From contig DNSZ01000320.1 in NCBI GenBank assembly GCA_003500165.1, forward strand, positions 2,351-14,497: a stretch of DNA of 12,147 nt. Direction: 5' to 3'. This document shows positions 1-6,705 of this stretch, piece by piece. This DNA is from Paracoccaceae bacterium. GTDB taxonomy: Bacteria > Pseudomonadota > Alphaproteobacteria > Rhodobacterales > Rhodobacteraceae. Positions within the stretch are counted from its first letter, which is position 1, and every line of letters starts with the position of its first letter. The position numbers and the translations under genes were made by a program. Under the pieces are notes generated by a model. The model ran no database searches and was not told the DNA's origin. It saw only the letters and a program-made list of their open reading frames with translations.

Positions 1-347
1 AGCCACCGCACCCGCACCTTTTCGGGCCGTGTGACGTCGTAGAACTGACCGGGGATCGACAGGCAACCTTCCTCATAGGTGTTCATCGCCTCCGACGCCC
101 AGGTGACGGCGGGGTTGATCAGCACCATCGGCTTTGGCGGCGCATCCTCGGCCTTTTCGCAATCCATCACCAGAAGTCGCCTTGTGACGCCGACCTGGGG
201 TGCGGCCAGCCCGATGCCGGGCGCGTCATACATGGTTTCCAGCAGATCCTCGGCCAGCTTCTCGATCTCCGGGGTCAGCTCGGGGATCGGGTCGCAGACC
301 TTTTTCAGGCGCGGGTCGGGATGGATCAGAACGTCGCGTATCGCCAT
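1..347 (-). CDS. def: Peptide deformylase, N-terminal part (cut by window edge)
   Basis: Removes the formyl group from the N-terminal formylmethionine of nascent proteins in the cytosol, using a metal ion. The minus frame from the ATG at 347-345 reads 115 codons to the window edge. Motif 1 (GIGLAAPQ) is at residues 44-51 and motif 2 (EEGCLS) at 92-97, with the metal-ligand cysteine at 95. The third motif (HEXXH) must lie beyond base 1, so only about two thirds of a usual ~170-residue protein is present. No strong Shine-Dalgarno sequence precedes the ATG, but the start MAIRDVLIHPDPRL fits the family N-terminus well. It is divergent from the C-S lyase gene with 96 bp between starts. fmt often follows def in bacteria and could lie outside the window. 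Identity is secure; the exact start is slightly less so. Confidence 0.95.
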   Translation of the reverse strand, partial: MAIRDVLIHPDPRLKKVCDPIPELTPEIEKLAEDLLETMYDAPGIGLAAPQVGVTRRLLVMDCEKAEDAPPKPMVLINPAVTWASEAMNTYEEGCLSIPGQFYDVTRPEKVRVRW

Positions 348-430
348 GCCGGCGATCTAGGCCAAGCCCGTGCGCCCCGCAAGCCGCCCCCTTGCGCCCG
401 CGGCGCGGCGCGGTAAGCGGACGCAACGCG

Positions 431-440
431 AAAGGAGAGG
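431..440 (+). promoter_or_regulatory. Ribosome binding site of the C-S lyase gene
   Basis: AAAGGAGAGG lies 3 nt before the ATG at 444; its GGAG core sits about 6 nt upstream. It is a strong Shine-Dalgarno match and fixes the start of the PatB/MalY-like gene. Confidence 0.8.
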
Positions 441-443
441 CCG

Positions 444-1616
444 ATGGATTTCGACCGCATCGTCGATCGCCGCAACACCCATTGCATGAAATGGGACATG
501 ATGGAGCAACTCCATGGCGTCAGCCCCGATGACGGGCTGTCGATGTGGGTCGCCGACATGGATTTCCCGGCCGCCGACCCGATCCAGCAGGCGCTGCGGG
601 CGATGTGCGAACACGGCATCTATGGCTATTTCGGCGACGACCGCGCCTATCTCGACGCGATCGGCTGGTGGATGGAAACCCGCCATGGCTGGGCGATCGA
701 CCCCGCCTGGGTGTTCACCACCCATGGGCTGGTCAACGGTACCGCGCTGTGCGTCGACACCTGGACCCGGCCCGGCGATGCCGTGGTCCTGTTCACCCCG
801 GTCTATCATGCCTTTGCCAAGGTGATCCGTGCGGCGGGCCGGACCGTTGTCGAATGCGAGATGCCGGTCGTGGACGGGCGCCACATCCTCGATTTCGCGG
901 CATGGGACGCGCAGATGACCGGCGCGGAAAAGATGCTGGTGTTCTGTTCGCCGCACAATCCGGGCGGGCGGGTCTGGACCGATGACGAGTTGCATGGCGT
1001 CGCGCAATTCGCCGACCGGCACGGGCTGATCCTGGTTTCCGACGAGATTCATCACGACCTGGTCTATCCCGGCCACGCGCACCGGGTGTTTCACCATGCG
1101 GTGCCGGGGATCGAGGCGCGCCTGGTGATGATGACGGCGACAACAAAGACCTTCAACATCGCGGGCGCGCATATCGGCAATGTGATCATCCCCGACCCGT
1201 CCCTGCGGGCCCAGTTCGGCGCCCGGATGGCGGCGCTGGGGATGTCGCCCAACAGCTTCGGGATGCAGATGGCGACGGCCGCCTACAGCCCCGGCGGCGC
1301 GGCCTGGGTCGATGCGCTGATGGCCTATCTCGATGGCAACCGGCGGCTGTTCGACGAGGCGGTGAACGCGATCCCCGGCCTGCAATCGATGAAGCTGGAG
1401 GCAACCTATCTGGCCTGGGTCGATTTCGCGGGCACCGGCATGGCGCGCGACGAATTCACCGCCCGGGTCGAACGCGACGCGCGGATCGCCGTCAATCGCG
1501 GCCCGACCTTCGGCCAGGGCGGCGAAAGCTGGCTGCGCTTCAACCTGGCCACGCCGCGCGACCGGGTCGCCGAGGCCGCCGAACGGCTGGCCGAGGCGTT
1601 CGGCGATCTGCAGTGA
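444..1616 (+). CDS. patB: MalY/PatB-family PLP-dependent C-S beta-lyase (aminotransferase class I/II fold)
   Basis: Probable cytosolic pyridoxal-phosphate enzyme that cleaves the C-S bond of cystathionine or other cysteine S-conjugates, giving pyruvate, ammonia and a thiol. The 390-residue length is normal for the MalY/PatB branch of fold-type I aminotransferases. Visible signatures are WVADMDF (35-41), the HNPGG loop with Asn172, SDEIHHDL (199-206) with Asp200, the Schiff-base lysine Lys235 in TATTKTFNIAG, and Arg365 in WLRFNLA for carboxylate binding. A strong ribosome binding site precedes the ATG. The stop overlaps the GTG start of the next gene by 4 nt, so the two are probably co-translated. 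Substrate cannot be set from sequence: methionine synthesis, sulfur-compound breakdown or a general aminotransferase role are all possible. The family call is firm and the gene symbol less so. Confidence 0.88.
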   Translation: MDFDRIVDRRNTHCMKWDMMEQLHGVSPDDGLSMWVADMDFPAADPIQQALRAMCEHGIYGYFGDDRAYLDAIGWWMETRHGWAIDPAWVFTTHGLVNGTALCVDTWTRPGDAVVLFTPVYHAFAKVIRAAGRTVVECEMPVVDGRHILDFAAWDAQMTGAEKMLVFCSPHNPGGRVWTDDELHGVAQFADRHGLILVSDEIHHDLVYPGHAHRVFHHAVPGIEARLVMMTATTKTFNIAGAHIGNVIIPDPSLRAQFGARMAALGMSPNSFGMQMATAAYSPGGAAWVDALMAYLDGNRRLFDEAVNAIPGLQSMKLEATYLAWVDFAGTGMARDEFTARVERDARIAVNRGPTFGQGGESWLRFNLATPRDRVAEAAERLAEAFGDLQ

Positions 1617-2143
1617 ACCGCGCCGCGTTGGCGGCGCTGCTGACGCTTGGCGCCCTGCTTGGCCTGGCGGCGGCGTTCTGGCCGCGTTCGGTTCCACTGC
1701 CGCCGGACCCGGCCCCGCTTGTCGGGCCGGTTGACCGGATCGTCATCGACAAGGCTGCGCGACGGATGACGCTCTACCGGGACGGGGAGGCGTTGCGCCG
1801 CTATGACGTCGCCCTGGGCTTCGCGCCCGCAGGCGACAAGCAAAGCCAGGGCGATGGTCGGACGCCCGAGGGCCGGTTTCGCATCGACCGGCGCAACCCG
1901 GACAGCCAGTACCATCTGTCACTGGGTCTCGACTATCCGCAGCCGGCAGACCGCGCGCGCGCGGCGGCGGCCGGGCAGGACCCGGGCGGTGACATCTTCA
2001 TCCACGGTCAACCCAATGCGCTGCCGGCCGGGACTGTCTTGCCGGGTGACTGGACGGCGGGCTGCATCGCCGTCAGCAATGCCGAGATGGCCGAAATCTG
2101 GCAGGTCACGCCGATCGGGACCGAGGTGGTGATCCGGCCGTGA
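1613..2143 (+). CDS. YkuD-domain L,D-transpeptidase family protein (YafK/DpaA-like)
   Basis: Envelope enzyme of the YkuD cysteine fold, which forms or cuts bonds to the diaminopimelate of peptidoglycan stem peptides. The 176 residues begin with a hydrophobic segment (about 4-22) acting as signal peptide or membrane anchor. The catalytic domain follows: RIVIDKAARRMTLYRDGE (42-59), the GDGRTPEG substrate-loop motif (80-87), IFIHG with His131, and GDWTAGCIAVSN with the catalytic Cys151. The wording of the last motif resembles the YafK branch (E. coli DpaA, an amidase acting on the peptidoglycan-Lpp link) more than classical ErfK/YbiS enzymes; this is from memory. The start is GTG at 1613, inside the stop of the upstream lyase (GTGA), implying translational coupling. 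Whether it acts as transpeptidase or hydrolase is undetermined. Confidence 0.87.
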   Translation: MNRAALAALLTLGALLGLAAAFWPRSVPLPPDPAPLVGPVDRIVIDKAARRMTLYRDGEALRRYDVALGFAPAGDKQSQGDGRTPEGRFRIDRRNPDSQYHLSLGLDYPQPADRARAAAAGQDPGGDIFIHGQPNALPAGTVLPGDWTAGCIAVSNAEMAEIWQVTPIGTEVVIRP

Positions 2144-2185
2144 AGGGCGCGGCATACGGGCTTCTTTCCGCCATTTGCGCAACGC

Positions 2186-2259
2186 GTGACGGCCCGGGGT
2201 CACCCAACCGCGGCGACCGGCCCGCGCGGGCCGGTATCGCGACCGCGCGCGCGGTCGCG
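2186..2259. repeat. Cluster of three adjacent inverted repeats
   Basis: Three palindromes stand in a row. GTGAC (2186-2190) pairs with GTCAC (2199-2203) across 8 nt. A perfect 20-bp palindrome, ACCGGCCCGCGCGGGCCGGT, fills 2216-2235. A perfect 22-bp palindrome fills 2238-2259, with arms CGCGACCGCGC and GCGCGGTCGCG. There is no T-run after any of them. They lie 43-116 nt after the L,D-transpeptidase stop. They could end transcription or protect the mRNA 3' end, or belong to a REP-like family; only the symmetry is seen directly. Confidence 0.7.
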
Positions 2260-2468
2260 TCCGCCCGGATCGAGCGTGGCGCGCCGGGGGGCGTGCCGGG
2301 TCAAAACGCGGCGGCGACGCGCCCGCTGGCACCCGCTTTTGGCAAACCCATCGCGATCCAAGGCACGCCCAACGCACCGCCCCGACGGCTGGGGGCGTTC
2401 CCCGGGGCACTGATCGGCGCCGCGCACCGGCCGCAGGCGTTTTGCCGCACTGTGAACGCGCATCGGCA

Positions 2469-2484
2469 GGGGCATGTCAGCCCC
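2469..2484 (+). promoter_or_regulatory. Hairpin covering the putative ribosome binding site of the DCC-family gene
   Basis: GGGGC (2469-2473) and GCCCC (2480-2484) form a 5-bp stem with loop ATGTCA, directly abutting the ATG at 2485. The left arm is the only Shine-Dalgarno-like sequence (AGGGG) in range, so translation could be limited by folding. The loop also contains an ATG opening a four-codon frame (ATG TCA GCC CCA TGA) that overlaps the gene start. The regulatory meaning is inferred. Confidence 0.35.
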
Positions 2485-2955
2485 ATGAGCATCTCAAGCC
2501 GCCTCGACCATGCCGAGCCGTTTTCGTATCGCCGGGCGGGGCTGCCCGCCTTCGACGAGGCAATGATCTTGCTGGTGATGGACGGCGAATGCGGCCTGTG
2601 TTCGGGCGCCGCCCGGCGTATCGCACGGCTCGACCGCGACGACCGCATCCGCATCGCGACCTCCCAATCGACGCTGGGGCGGGGTCTCTTGCGGCATTAC
2701 GGGCTCGACCCGGACAATCCGGACAGCTGGCTGATGATCGAGGCCGGCCGCGCGTTGCGATCGCTCGACGCGATGATCTGCCTCTTTCCGCGGCTGCATC
2801 CGGGGTTCTGGCCGCTGCGCCTGTTGCGCGTCGTGCCGCGCCGGTGGCGCGATGCGATCTATGCGGTGATCGCGCGCAACCGCTATCGCGTGTTCGGCCG
2901 TGCGCAACTGTGCGCCATGCCGGACCGGGCGTTGCAGCGCCGCCTGATCGCGTAG
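2485..2955 (+). CDS. DCC-family (DUF393) thiol-disulfide oxidoreductase-like protein
   Basis: Small protein of the DUF393/DCC family, thought to be thioredoxin-like because of its CXXC pair; no substrate is established. From the ATG at 2485 it has 156 residues. The family signature is LLVMDGECGLCSGAARRI (29-46) with Asp33, Cys36 and Cys39. Later come the family-like SWLMIEAGRALRSLDAMICL block and the C-terminal YAVIARNRYRVFGR. The leader FSYRRAGLPAFDEA before the core resembles the N-terminal extension of related proteins, which favours this start over the GTG at 2140 or the inner ATG at 2563. The usual last motif of many members ends in a Cys-containing tail, here AQLCAMPD. It has its own 5' region after a palindrome cluster, so it is probably transcribed separately from the upstream pair. 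The family is firm; function is unknown. Confidence 0.85.
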   Translation: MSISSRLDHAEPFSYRRAGLPAFDEAMILLVMDGECGLCSGAARRIARLDRDDRIRIATSQSTLGRGLLRHYGLDPDNPDSWLMIEAGRALRSLDAMICLFPRLHPGFWPLRLLRVVPRRWRDAIYAVIARNRYRVFGRAQLCAMPDRALQRRLIA

Positions 2956-2994
2956 CGTATGCCAAAGGGTCAGTAAGCGCTGTCCGCCTCCCGC

Positions 2995-3016
2995 CCCGCC
3001 GCTGCGGTCGGGCTTT
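2995..3016 (+). terminator. Possible terminator after the DCC-family gene
   Basis: CCCGCCG (2995-3001) pairs with CGGTCGGG (3005-3012) around a CTG loop with a single T bulge, followed by CTTT. It lies 40 nt after the stop codon. The T-run is short, so this is a weak intrinsic-terminator candidate. Confidence 0.4.
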
Positions 3017-3063
3017 CCCACGCGGCTGTTTCGCGCTATCGACAAGCGACGGAGGCCCTGCCC

Positions 3064-3303
3064 ATGAACATCGTCTTTCTGATCGTGCTTGGCGCCGCAG
3101 CGGGCTTTATCGCCACCAGGGTGATGAATCTGCAAGCCAGCGTGCCGGTGACGATCGCCATAGGCATCCTGGGCGCGCTGGTCGGAAGCGTGCTGTTGCG
3201 CGCGATCCTCGCCATGACCGGGCTACTGGGCGGGCTGATCGGCGCCGTGCTGGGCGCAATGGTGCTGATCTGGCTGTGGGAGCGCTATTCCGGGCGGCGC
3301 TGA
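3064..3303 (+). CDS. GlsB/YeaQ/YmgE-family stress-response membrane protein
   Basis: Small inner-membrane protein of the transglycosylase-associated (GlsB/YeaQ/YmgE) family, often induced by envelope or general stress; no biochemical activity is established. The 79 residues form three hydrophobic segments, about 2-19, 27-47 and 52-72, separated by Gly-rich turns typical of the family (LGAAAGFIA, GILGALVGS, GGLIGAVLGAMVLIWL), and end in a basic tail WERYSGRR. A GGAGG ribosome binding site lies at 3051-3055, 8 nt before the ATG. The gene ends 4 bp before the stop of the opposing TetR gene. Family assignment is confident. No recognisable stress-sigma promoter was found in the 108 bp upstream. 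Confidence 0.9.
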   Translation: MNIVFLIVLGAAAGFIATRVMNLQASVPVTIAIGILGALVGSVLLRAILAMTGLLGGLIGAVLGAMVLIWLWERYSGRR

Positions 3304-3307
3304 GCGG

Positions 3308-3847
3308 TCACCTGCGATGCGCCGCGACCCGGCGCATCACCCGCTTCATCTTGAAGCCAGGGGCCGACACGGCCGACCAGATCAGCCGACCCTGCCACAT
3401 CGCGAACATGCTCTCGCCGGCATCCACGTCGGGCGATCCGCCCTTGCCCAGACGCATCGCCAGCCCCGTCACCACCGCCCTTTGCCAGGCAGCCGCGCGG
3501 GTCTGCAGCGCCGGGTCGCGAAACCCCGAAATCAGCACCAGCATGTCGCGGCCAAGATCGTCGGAGCTTGCCTCGATCGCCTTGAGAAACGCCGCCGCCC
3601 CCTTGGCCGACGGCGCGGCGGCGGCGTCGGCCTGTTCGGTCGTCTCCGACAGGTCCTGCCAGCCCGCGGCGAGGGCATCGACGATCATACGCGAACGGCT
3701 GCCGTAACGCTGGGCAAGCGAAGGTGCCGACAGACCCGAGGCCTGAGCGACCGAGGCAAAGGAAACCCCGCGGTCGCCGTGTTGGCCCAGCAACCGCCGC
3801 ACAGCGACGAAGATTTCGGAATCGGGTATGCTGCGGGGCCGAGCCAT
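3308..3847 (-). CDS. TetR/AcrR-family transcriptional regulator
   Basis: Cytosolic DNA-binding repressor-type protein, 179 residues. The N-terminal helix-turn-helix is clear at about residues 27-48 (GVSFASVAQASGLSAPSLAQRY), followed by the KxxLxxA-like helix 4 equivalent (RSRMIVDALAAG). The C-terminal ligand domain is divergent and gives no ligand clue; it has an Ala/Asp-rich stretch (about 73-86) and a basic tail. The gene follows rnhA on the same strand after 41 bp, with only a weak AAGG ribosome site, so it may be the last gene of the ispH-rnhA operon or have its own promoter. The nearby GST, LysE exporter and methyltransferase genes are plausible targets by proximity. That is inference, since no operator was identified. 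Confidence 0.88.
   Translation of the reverse strand: MARPRSIPDSEIFVAVRRLLGQHGDRGVSFASVAQASGLSAPSLAQRYGSRSRMIVDALAAGWQDLSETTEQADAAAAPSAKGAAAFLKAIEASSDDLGRDMLVLISGFRDPALQTRAAAWQRAVVTGLAMRLGKGGSPDVDAGESMFAMWQGRLIWSAVSAPGFKMKRVMRRVAAHRR
3316..3338. terminator. Candidate terminator hairpin for glsB inside the 3' end of the TetR gene
   Basis: GATGCGCCG (3316-3324) and CGGCGCATC (3330-3338) form a perfect 9-bp stem with a 5-nt loop (CGACC), 13 nt after the glsB-family stop. It has no T-run on the plus strand and lies within the last codons of the convergent TetR gene. It may help end transcription in the convergent arrangement. Confidence 0.35.
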
Positions 3848-3888
3848 GGCCTTGACCTAACCCGTGTTCGCAAACGCACAAGGGCGGA

Positions 3889-4347
3889 TCAATCGGCTCG
3901 GCGGAACGGCGCCATCGCGGCCCTTGCCAGCGCATCGGCACGTTCGTTTTCGGGATGCCCGGCATGGCCCTTCACCCATTCCCAACGGACCCGGTGGCGC
4001 GACGCGGCGGTGTCGAGCCGCTGCCACAGATCGACATTCTTCACCGGCTTCCGCGAGGCGGTTTTCCATCCATTGCGTTTCCAGCCATGGATCCAGCCGG
4101 TGATGCCGCCCTTCAGATAGGCGCTGTCGGTGACGATCCGGATCTCCGACGGGCCCCGCAGCGCCTCGAGCGCGGCGATGGCGGCCATCAGCTCCATCCG
4201 GTTGTTGGTGGTCTGCGCCTCGCCGCCCGAAAGCGCGCGCTCGCGCAGCACATGGTCGCCGTCGCGCGCCTGCAGCAGCGCGCCCCAGCCGCCGGGACCG
4301 GGGTTGCCCGAACAGGCGCCATCGGTGAACGCAACCAGCGTTGTCAT
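3889..4347 (-). CDS. rnhA: Ribonuclease HI
   Basis: Endonuclease that cuts the RNA strand of RNA-DNA hybrids during replication primer and R-loop removal. At 152 residues it matches the usual E. coli-type length of about 155. The catalytic set is present: Asp9 in AFTDGACSGNPGPGGW, Glu52 in NNRMEL, Asp74 in VTDSAYL and Asp138 in NERADALA, plus the flexible-loop His128 in VKGHAG. The basic handle region is seen as IHGWKRNGWKTASRKPVKN (86-104). The ATG overlaps the stop of the upstream GST gene (ATGA, 4344-4347), so it is translationally coupled to the cassette above it. In several alphaproteobacteria rnhA lies close to ispH, as it roughly does here with five genes between. Identification is secure. 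Confidence 0.97.
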   Translation of the reverse strand: MTTLVAFTDGACSGNPGPGGWGALLQARDGDHVLRERALSGGEAQTTNNRMELMAAIAALEALRGPSEIRIVTDSAYLKGGITGWIHGWKRNGWKTASRKPVKNVDLWQRLDTAASRHRVRWEWVKGHAGHPENERADALARAAMAPFRRAD

Positions 4348-4967
4348 GCCGGGATCGCGTCAAGCCCGACATATCCCGGCAGCGCCGCGACGCGCGCGCA
4401 CCAGCCGGCGATCGCGGGGAACCGCGCCATGTCGAACCCGCCGCGGCTGCCGGCGCTGTGGGTGTAGGCATAAAGCGCGATGTCGGCCACCGATGGGGCG
4501 GCGCCACCGAACCAGGGCCTGCCGGACAGGCCGTCCTCCATCACCTGCAGGACCGCATGGCCGGCCTCGAGCAGGTCGGCCATCCGTTCGGGCGTCGCCT
4601 CGGCCGCCAGATGCGGATAGCAGCGCAGCGAGGCGCGGACCGCCACCACCGGTTCATGCCGGTTCTGTTCGAAAAACATCCAGGCCAGGCTCCGCGCCTG
4701 GTCGAGCGCCGCTTCGGGCACCCAGGCCGTGCCCCGGCCCAGATACCACAGGATCGCGTTCGATTCGGGCAGGACGGTGCCATCGGCCAGATGCAGGGCC
4801 GGGGCCTTGCCCATCGGCAGATGGCCCGCCGCCTGCGCCGCCGCCAGTTCGGGCGAGCGGACCTCCACCGCGACATGGGTATAGGGCCGGCCCAAGAGCG
4901 CCAGCAGCAGCCGCACCTTGTAGCTGTTGCCCGAAGACGGCATCGAATAGAGCGTGGGGTCGGTCAT
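4344..4967 (-). CDS. Glutathione S-transferase-like protein
   Basis: Cytosolic GST-fold protein of 207 residues, likely binding glutathione for conjugation or reduction of small molecules. The N-terminal thioredoxin-like half has TLYSMPSSGNSYKVRLLLALLG (5-26), with candidate catalytic Ser/Asn residues, the cis-Pro motif KAPAL (Pro56) and the gamma-glutamyl contact PESNAI (Glu68-Ser69). The all-alpha C-terminal half has the N-capping-type motif PSVADIALYAYTHSA. It starts with an ATG that overlaps the methyltransferase stop (4964-4967), and its own stop overlaps the rnhA start, so it sits in a coupled chain. It differs clearly from the second GST-like gene at 6706-7359, so the pair is not a recent duplication. 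Substrate is unknown. Confidence 0.9.
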   Translation of the reverse strand: MTDPTLYSMPSSGNSYKVRLLLALLGRPYTHVAVEVRSPELAAAQAAGHLPMGKAPALHLADGTVLPESNAILWYLGRGTAWVPEAALDQARSLAWMFFEQNRHEPVVAVRASLRCYPHLAAEATPERMADLLEAGHAVLQVMEDGLSGRPWFGGAAPSVADIALYAYTHSAGSRGGFDMARFPAIAGWCARVAALPGYVGLDAIPA

Positions 4968-5608
4968 GGCTGGCCCCGTCTGCGGGTCTGGAGCCGCTGC
5001 GGCGATCCCCGGTTCGGGCCGCGCGCCAGCAGGGTGACGAAGGGATCGAGGGTGCCGGCAAGCCCCACCGATTTGCCGCTGGCCAGCAGCCGCGGCCGAA
5101 AGCCGGCCCGGCGCAACTGGCCGAACAGTTCGGGCCCGCTTTGATAGGCATAGAACCGCCCCAGCGAATCGCGGCCCTCGCCCGTGCCCGTCTTCATCGC
5201 CAGATACAGCGTGCCGCCGGGCCGCAGCGCCCGCGCGATGCGGCGCAGATGCGCCGGGAAGGCCGCGCGCGGGGCATGCAGCAGGCTGAAGGATGCCCAG
5301 ACGCCGTCATAGGCCGCGGCCGCCTCCAGATCGTCAAAGCCCGCCAGCCGGGCGCCGACCCCGGGCTGGGATGCGGCGCGGGCGACCATTTCGGGGCTCG
5401 CGTCCCAGGCTTCGACCCGGGCGCCCCGTGCCGCCATCGCGCCGGCAAACAGGCCCGGCCCGCAACCAAGGTCGAGCACCCGCGCCCCGTTCGGCAGGCA
5501 GCCCATGAACCGATCGAGGTCCGGCAGCGCGTCGGGCGGCAGGCCCAGAGCGGCATAATCCGCCGCCCGCTCGCCATAGGCCGCAAGGGTCCGGGCATCC
5601 GCGGTCAT
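4964..5608 (-). CDS. Class I SAM-dependent methyltransferase
   Basis: Soluble methyltransferase, 214 residues, acceptor unknown. S-adenosylmethionine motif I is VLDLGCGPGLFAG (44-56), with Asp69 in VEAWDAS at the end of strand 2. DGVWASFSLLHAPR (101-114) is motif II, and the motif III region is RALRPGGTLYLAMKTG (126-141). GRDSLGRFYAYQSGPELFGQLRRAGF (145-170) resembles small-molecule methyltransferases of the UbiE/TehB-like class. Longer frames upstream are open but fall inside the DUF3429 gene; the ATG at 5608 overlaps that gene's stop (ATGA) and fits the family start. It could serve detoxification with the neighbouring GST and exporter genes, which is inference. The C-terminal tail (about 197-214) is Arg-rich and probably disordered. 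Confidence 0.9.
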   Translation of the reverse strand: MTADARTLAAYGERAADYAALGLPPDALPDLDRFMGCLPNGARVLDLGCGPGLFAGAMAARGARVEAWDASPEMVARAASQPGVGARLAGFDDLEAAAAYDGVWASFSLLHAPRAAFPAHLRRIARALRPGGTLYLAMKTGTGEGRDSLGRFYAYQSGPELFGQLRRAGFRPRLLASGKSVGLAGTLDPFVTLLARGPNRGSPQRLQTRRRGQP

Positions 5609-6057
5609 CGGATCAGCCAGACCGACAGGCAGGCCACCACGATGGCGGTCAGCAGCAGCCGCAGCCGCATCCACCATTCGGGCGCCAGCCCCTGGCGCCA
5701 GAACGCCCAGTCGATTGCCAGCAGCCCCAGAAACCCCAGAATCAGGCTGCGCGAGGCCGGCCCTGGCCCGCCGCCCACGGTGAAGAACACCCACAGCGCC
5801 GGAATCACCGACAGGACATAGCCGGTCGCGGCGGTGCGGCCGGTGGCCCTGGTGGCAAAGCCCCACAGCACGCCCGACATGAAGGACAGGATCACCGCAC
5901 CGTAGAAGACCTGCACATAGGGCCCGCGGAACCGGTTGCCGACGGTCGCCGAGGTCCACTCCGCCAGGGTCGGGCTGTAAAGCGTCAGCACCCCCCAGAT
6001 GAAAGGCAAGAGCCCGGCGAGCCCGAGCCACAGCGCGGCGCGCGGGATCGGCGTCAT
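5605..6057 (-). CDS. DUF3429 domain membrane protein
   Basis: Inner-membrane protein of unknown function, 150 residues. About five hydrophobic segments are visible, near 8-26, 48-68, 78-96, 104-119 and 132-149. The YGAVILSFMSGVLWGFAT block (52-69) and the AIDWAFWRQGLAPEWWMRLR block (114-133) are characteristic of DUF3429 proteins. The ATG at 6057 overlaps the LysE stop and its stop overlaps the methyltransferase start, so it is embedded in a coupled operon. A longer frame extends upstream through the LysE gene but is a shadow. No catalytic residues can be proposed. Confidence 0.85.
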   Translation of the reverse strand: MTPIPRAALWLGLAGLLPFIWGVLTLYSPTLAEWTSATVGNRFRGPYVQVFYGAVILSFMSGVLWGFATRATGRTAATGYVLSVIPALWVFFTVGGGPGPASRSLILGFLGLLAIDWAFWRQGLAPEWWMRLRLLLTAIVVACLSVWLIR

Positions 6058-6668
6058 GCCGGGCGTTCGACGGCAAGCCGCGCCGCCAGCGCCACGAACA
6101 CCGCCGCAAAGGCGCGGCCGAGCCAGCGCATGACAGCGGCGTTGCCCAGCAGCAGGTCGCGGGCGGCCGCCGCGAAGGCACCGTAAAGGACAAAGACGCC
6201 AAAGGTCATCGCCATGAAGACGGCGCCAAGCCCGATCATCTCGGCCGTCGCGCTGGCCGGGTTGCCCGACAGGAAGGGCGGCAGAAGCGCAAGGAAGAAG
6301 ATCGACAGCTTGGGGTTCAACAGGTTCAGCACCGTGCCGCGCCAGGCGATCCGCCAGGCCGGGTCGCGGGCGCGGTCGGGGGCGACCGACAGCGCGCCGC
6401 CCGCCCGCGCCGCCTGCCAGGCGAGCCACAGCAGATAGGCGACACCGGCGAATTTCAGCGTCTGGAACAGCACCGCGCTGGTGTGCAGCACCGCCGCCAG
6501 CCCCAGCGTGGCGGCCGCCAGATGCGGCACGATCCCCAGCGTGCAGCCGAACGCCGCCGCAATGGCGGGCCCGCGCCCCTGCCCCAGCCCGATGGCCAGC
6601 GTGTAGATCACGCCGGTGCCCGGCGCGATGACGACCACAAAAGCGGTGAGCAGGAATTGAAGCGTCAT
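6054..6668 (-). CDS. LysE-family translocator (amino-acid or small-molecule exporter)
   Basis: Inner-membrane exporter of the LysE/RhtB superfamily, which expels amino acids, homoserine lactones or related small molecules. It has 204 residues from the ATG at 6668. Signatures are PGTGVIYTLAIGLGQGR (16-32) in the first helix-loop and NLLNPKLSIFFLALLPPFL (115-133). Six hydrophobic segments are visible overall. A CGGAG ribosome site (6676-6680) 7 nt upstream supports this start; the open frame extends to 6716, but that would add an uncharacteristic polar leader overlapping the preceding gene. It lies 37 bp after the upstream GST gene, the only non-overlapping junction between ispH and rnhA, and its stop overlaps DUF3429. 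Substrate is unknown. Confidence 0.9.
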   Translation of the reverse strand: MTLQFLLTAFVVVIAPGTGVIYTLAIGLGQGRGPAIAAAFGCTLGIVPHLAAATLGLAAVLHTSAVLFQTLKFAGVAYLLWLAWQAARAGGALSVAPDRARDPAWRIAWRGTVLNLLNPKLSIFFLALLPPFLSGNPASATAEMIGLGAVFMAMTFGVFVLYGAFAAAARDLLLGNAAVMRWLGRAFAAVFVALAARLAVERPA

Positions 6669-6675
6669 GGCAAGG

Positions 6676-6680
6676 CTCCG
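6676..6680 (-). promoter_or_regulatory. Ribosome binding site of the LysE-family gene
   Basis: CGGAG on the minus strand stands 7 nt upstream of the ATG at 6668-6666. It decides this start over the upstream ATG at 6716. Confidence 0.6.
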
Positions 6681-6705
6681 CGCGGCATCCGGGTCGGACC
6701 CGACG

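Larger units (their letters stand above)
2144..2484. other. 341-bp intergenic stretch, probably non-coding, palindrome-rich
   Basis: No convincing gene is visible on either strand. The downstream reading frame stays open back to a GTG at 2140, but the extra 115 residues would be a low-complexity Arg/Ala/Pro/Gly-rich stretch with no family resemblance, as expected from open frames in high-GC DNA. The left part (2186-2259) carries three back-to-back inverted repeats, listed separately. The right end holds a hairpin over the next gene's ribosome binding site. Confidence 0.6.

Noticed and set aside
357..1697. Open frame of 446 codons on the minus strand
   Set aside because: It is antisense to the well-supported C-S lyase gene; it has no domain signature and an Arg/His/Gly-rich composition.
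2140..2955. Longer start for the DCC-family gene at GTG 2140, overlapping the previous stop
   Set aside because: It would add 115 residues of low-complexity sequence across a palindrome cluster; the family N-terminus fits the ATG at 2485. The 4-nt overlap is notable but weak evidence on its own.
4130..5821. Open frame of 563 codons on the plus strand
   Set aside because: It is antisense to rnhA, GST, methyltransferase and part of DUF3429, all with clear motifs. Its product is a Pro/Arg/Ala-rich low-complexity sequence, as expected opposite high-GC genes.
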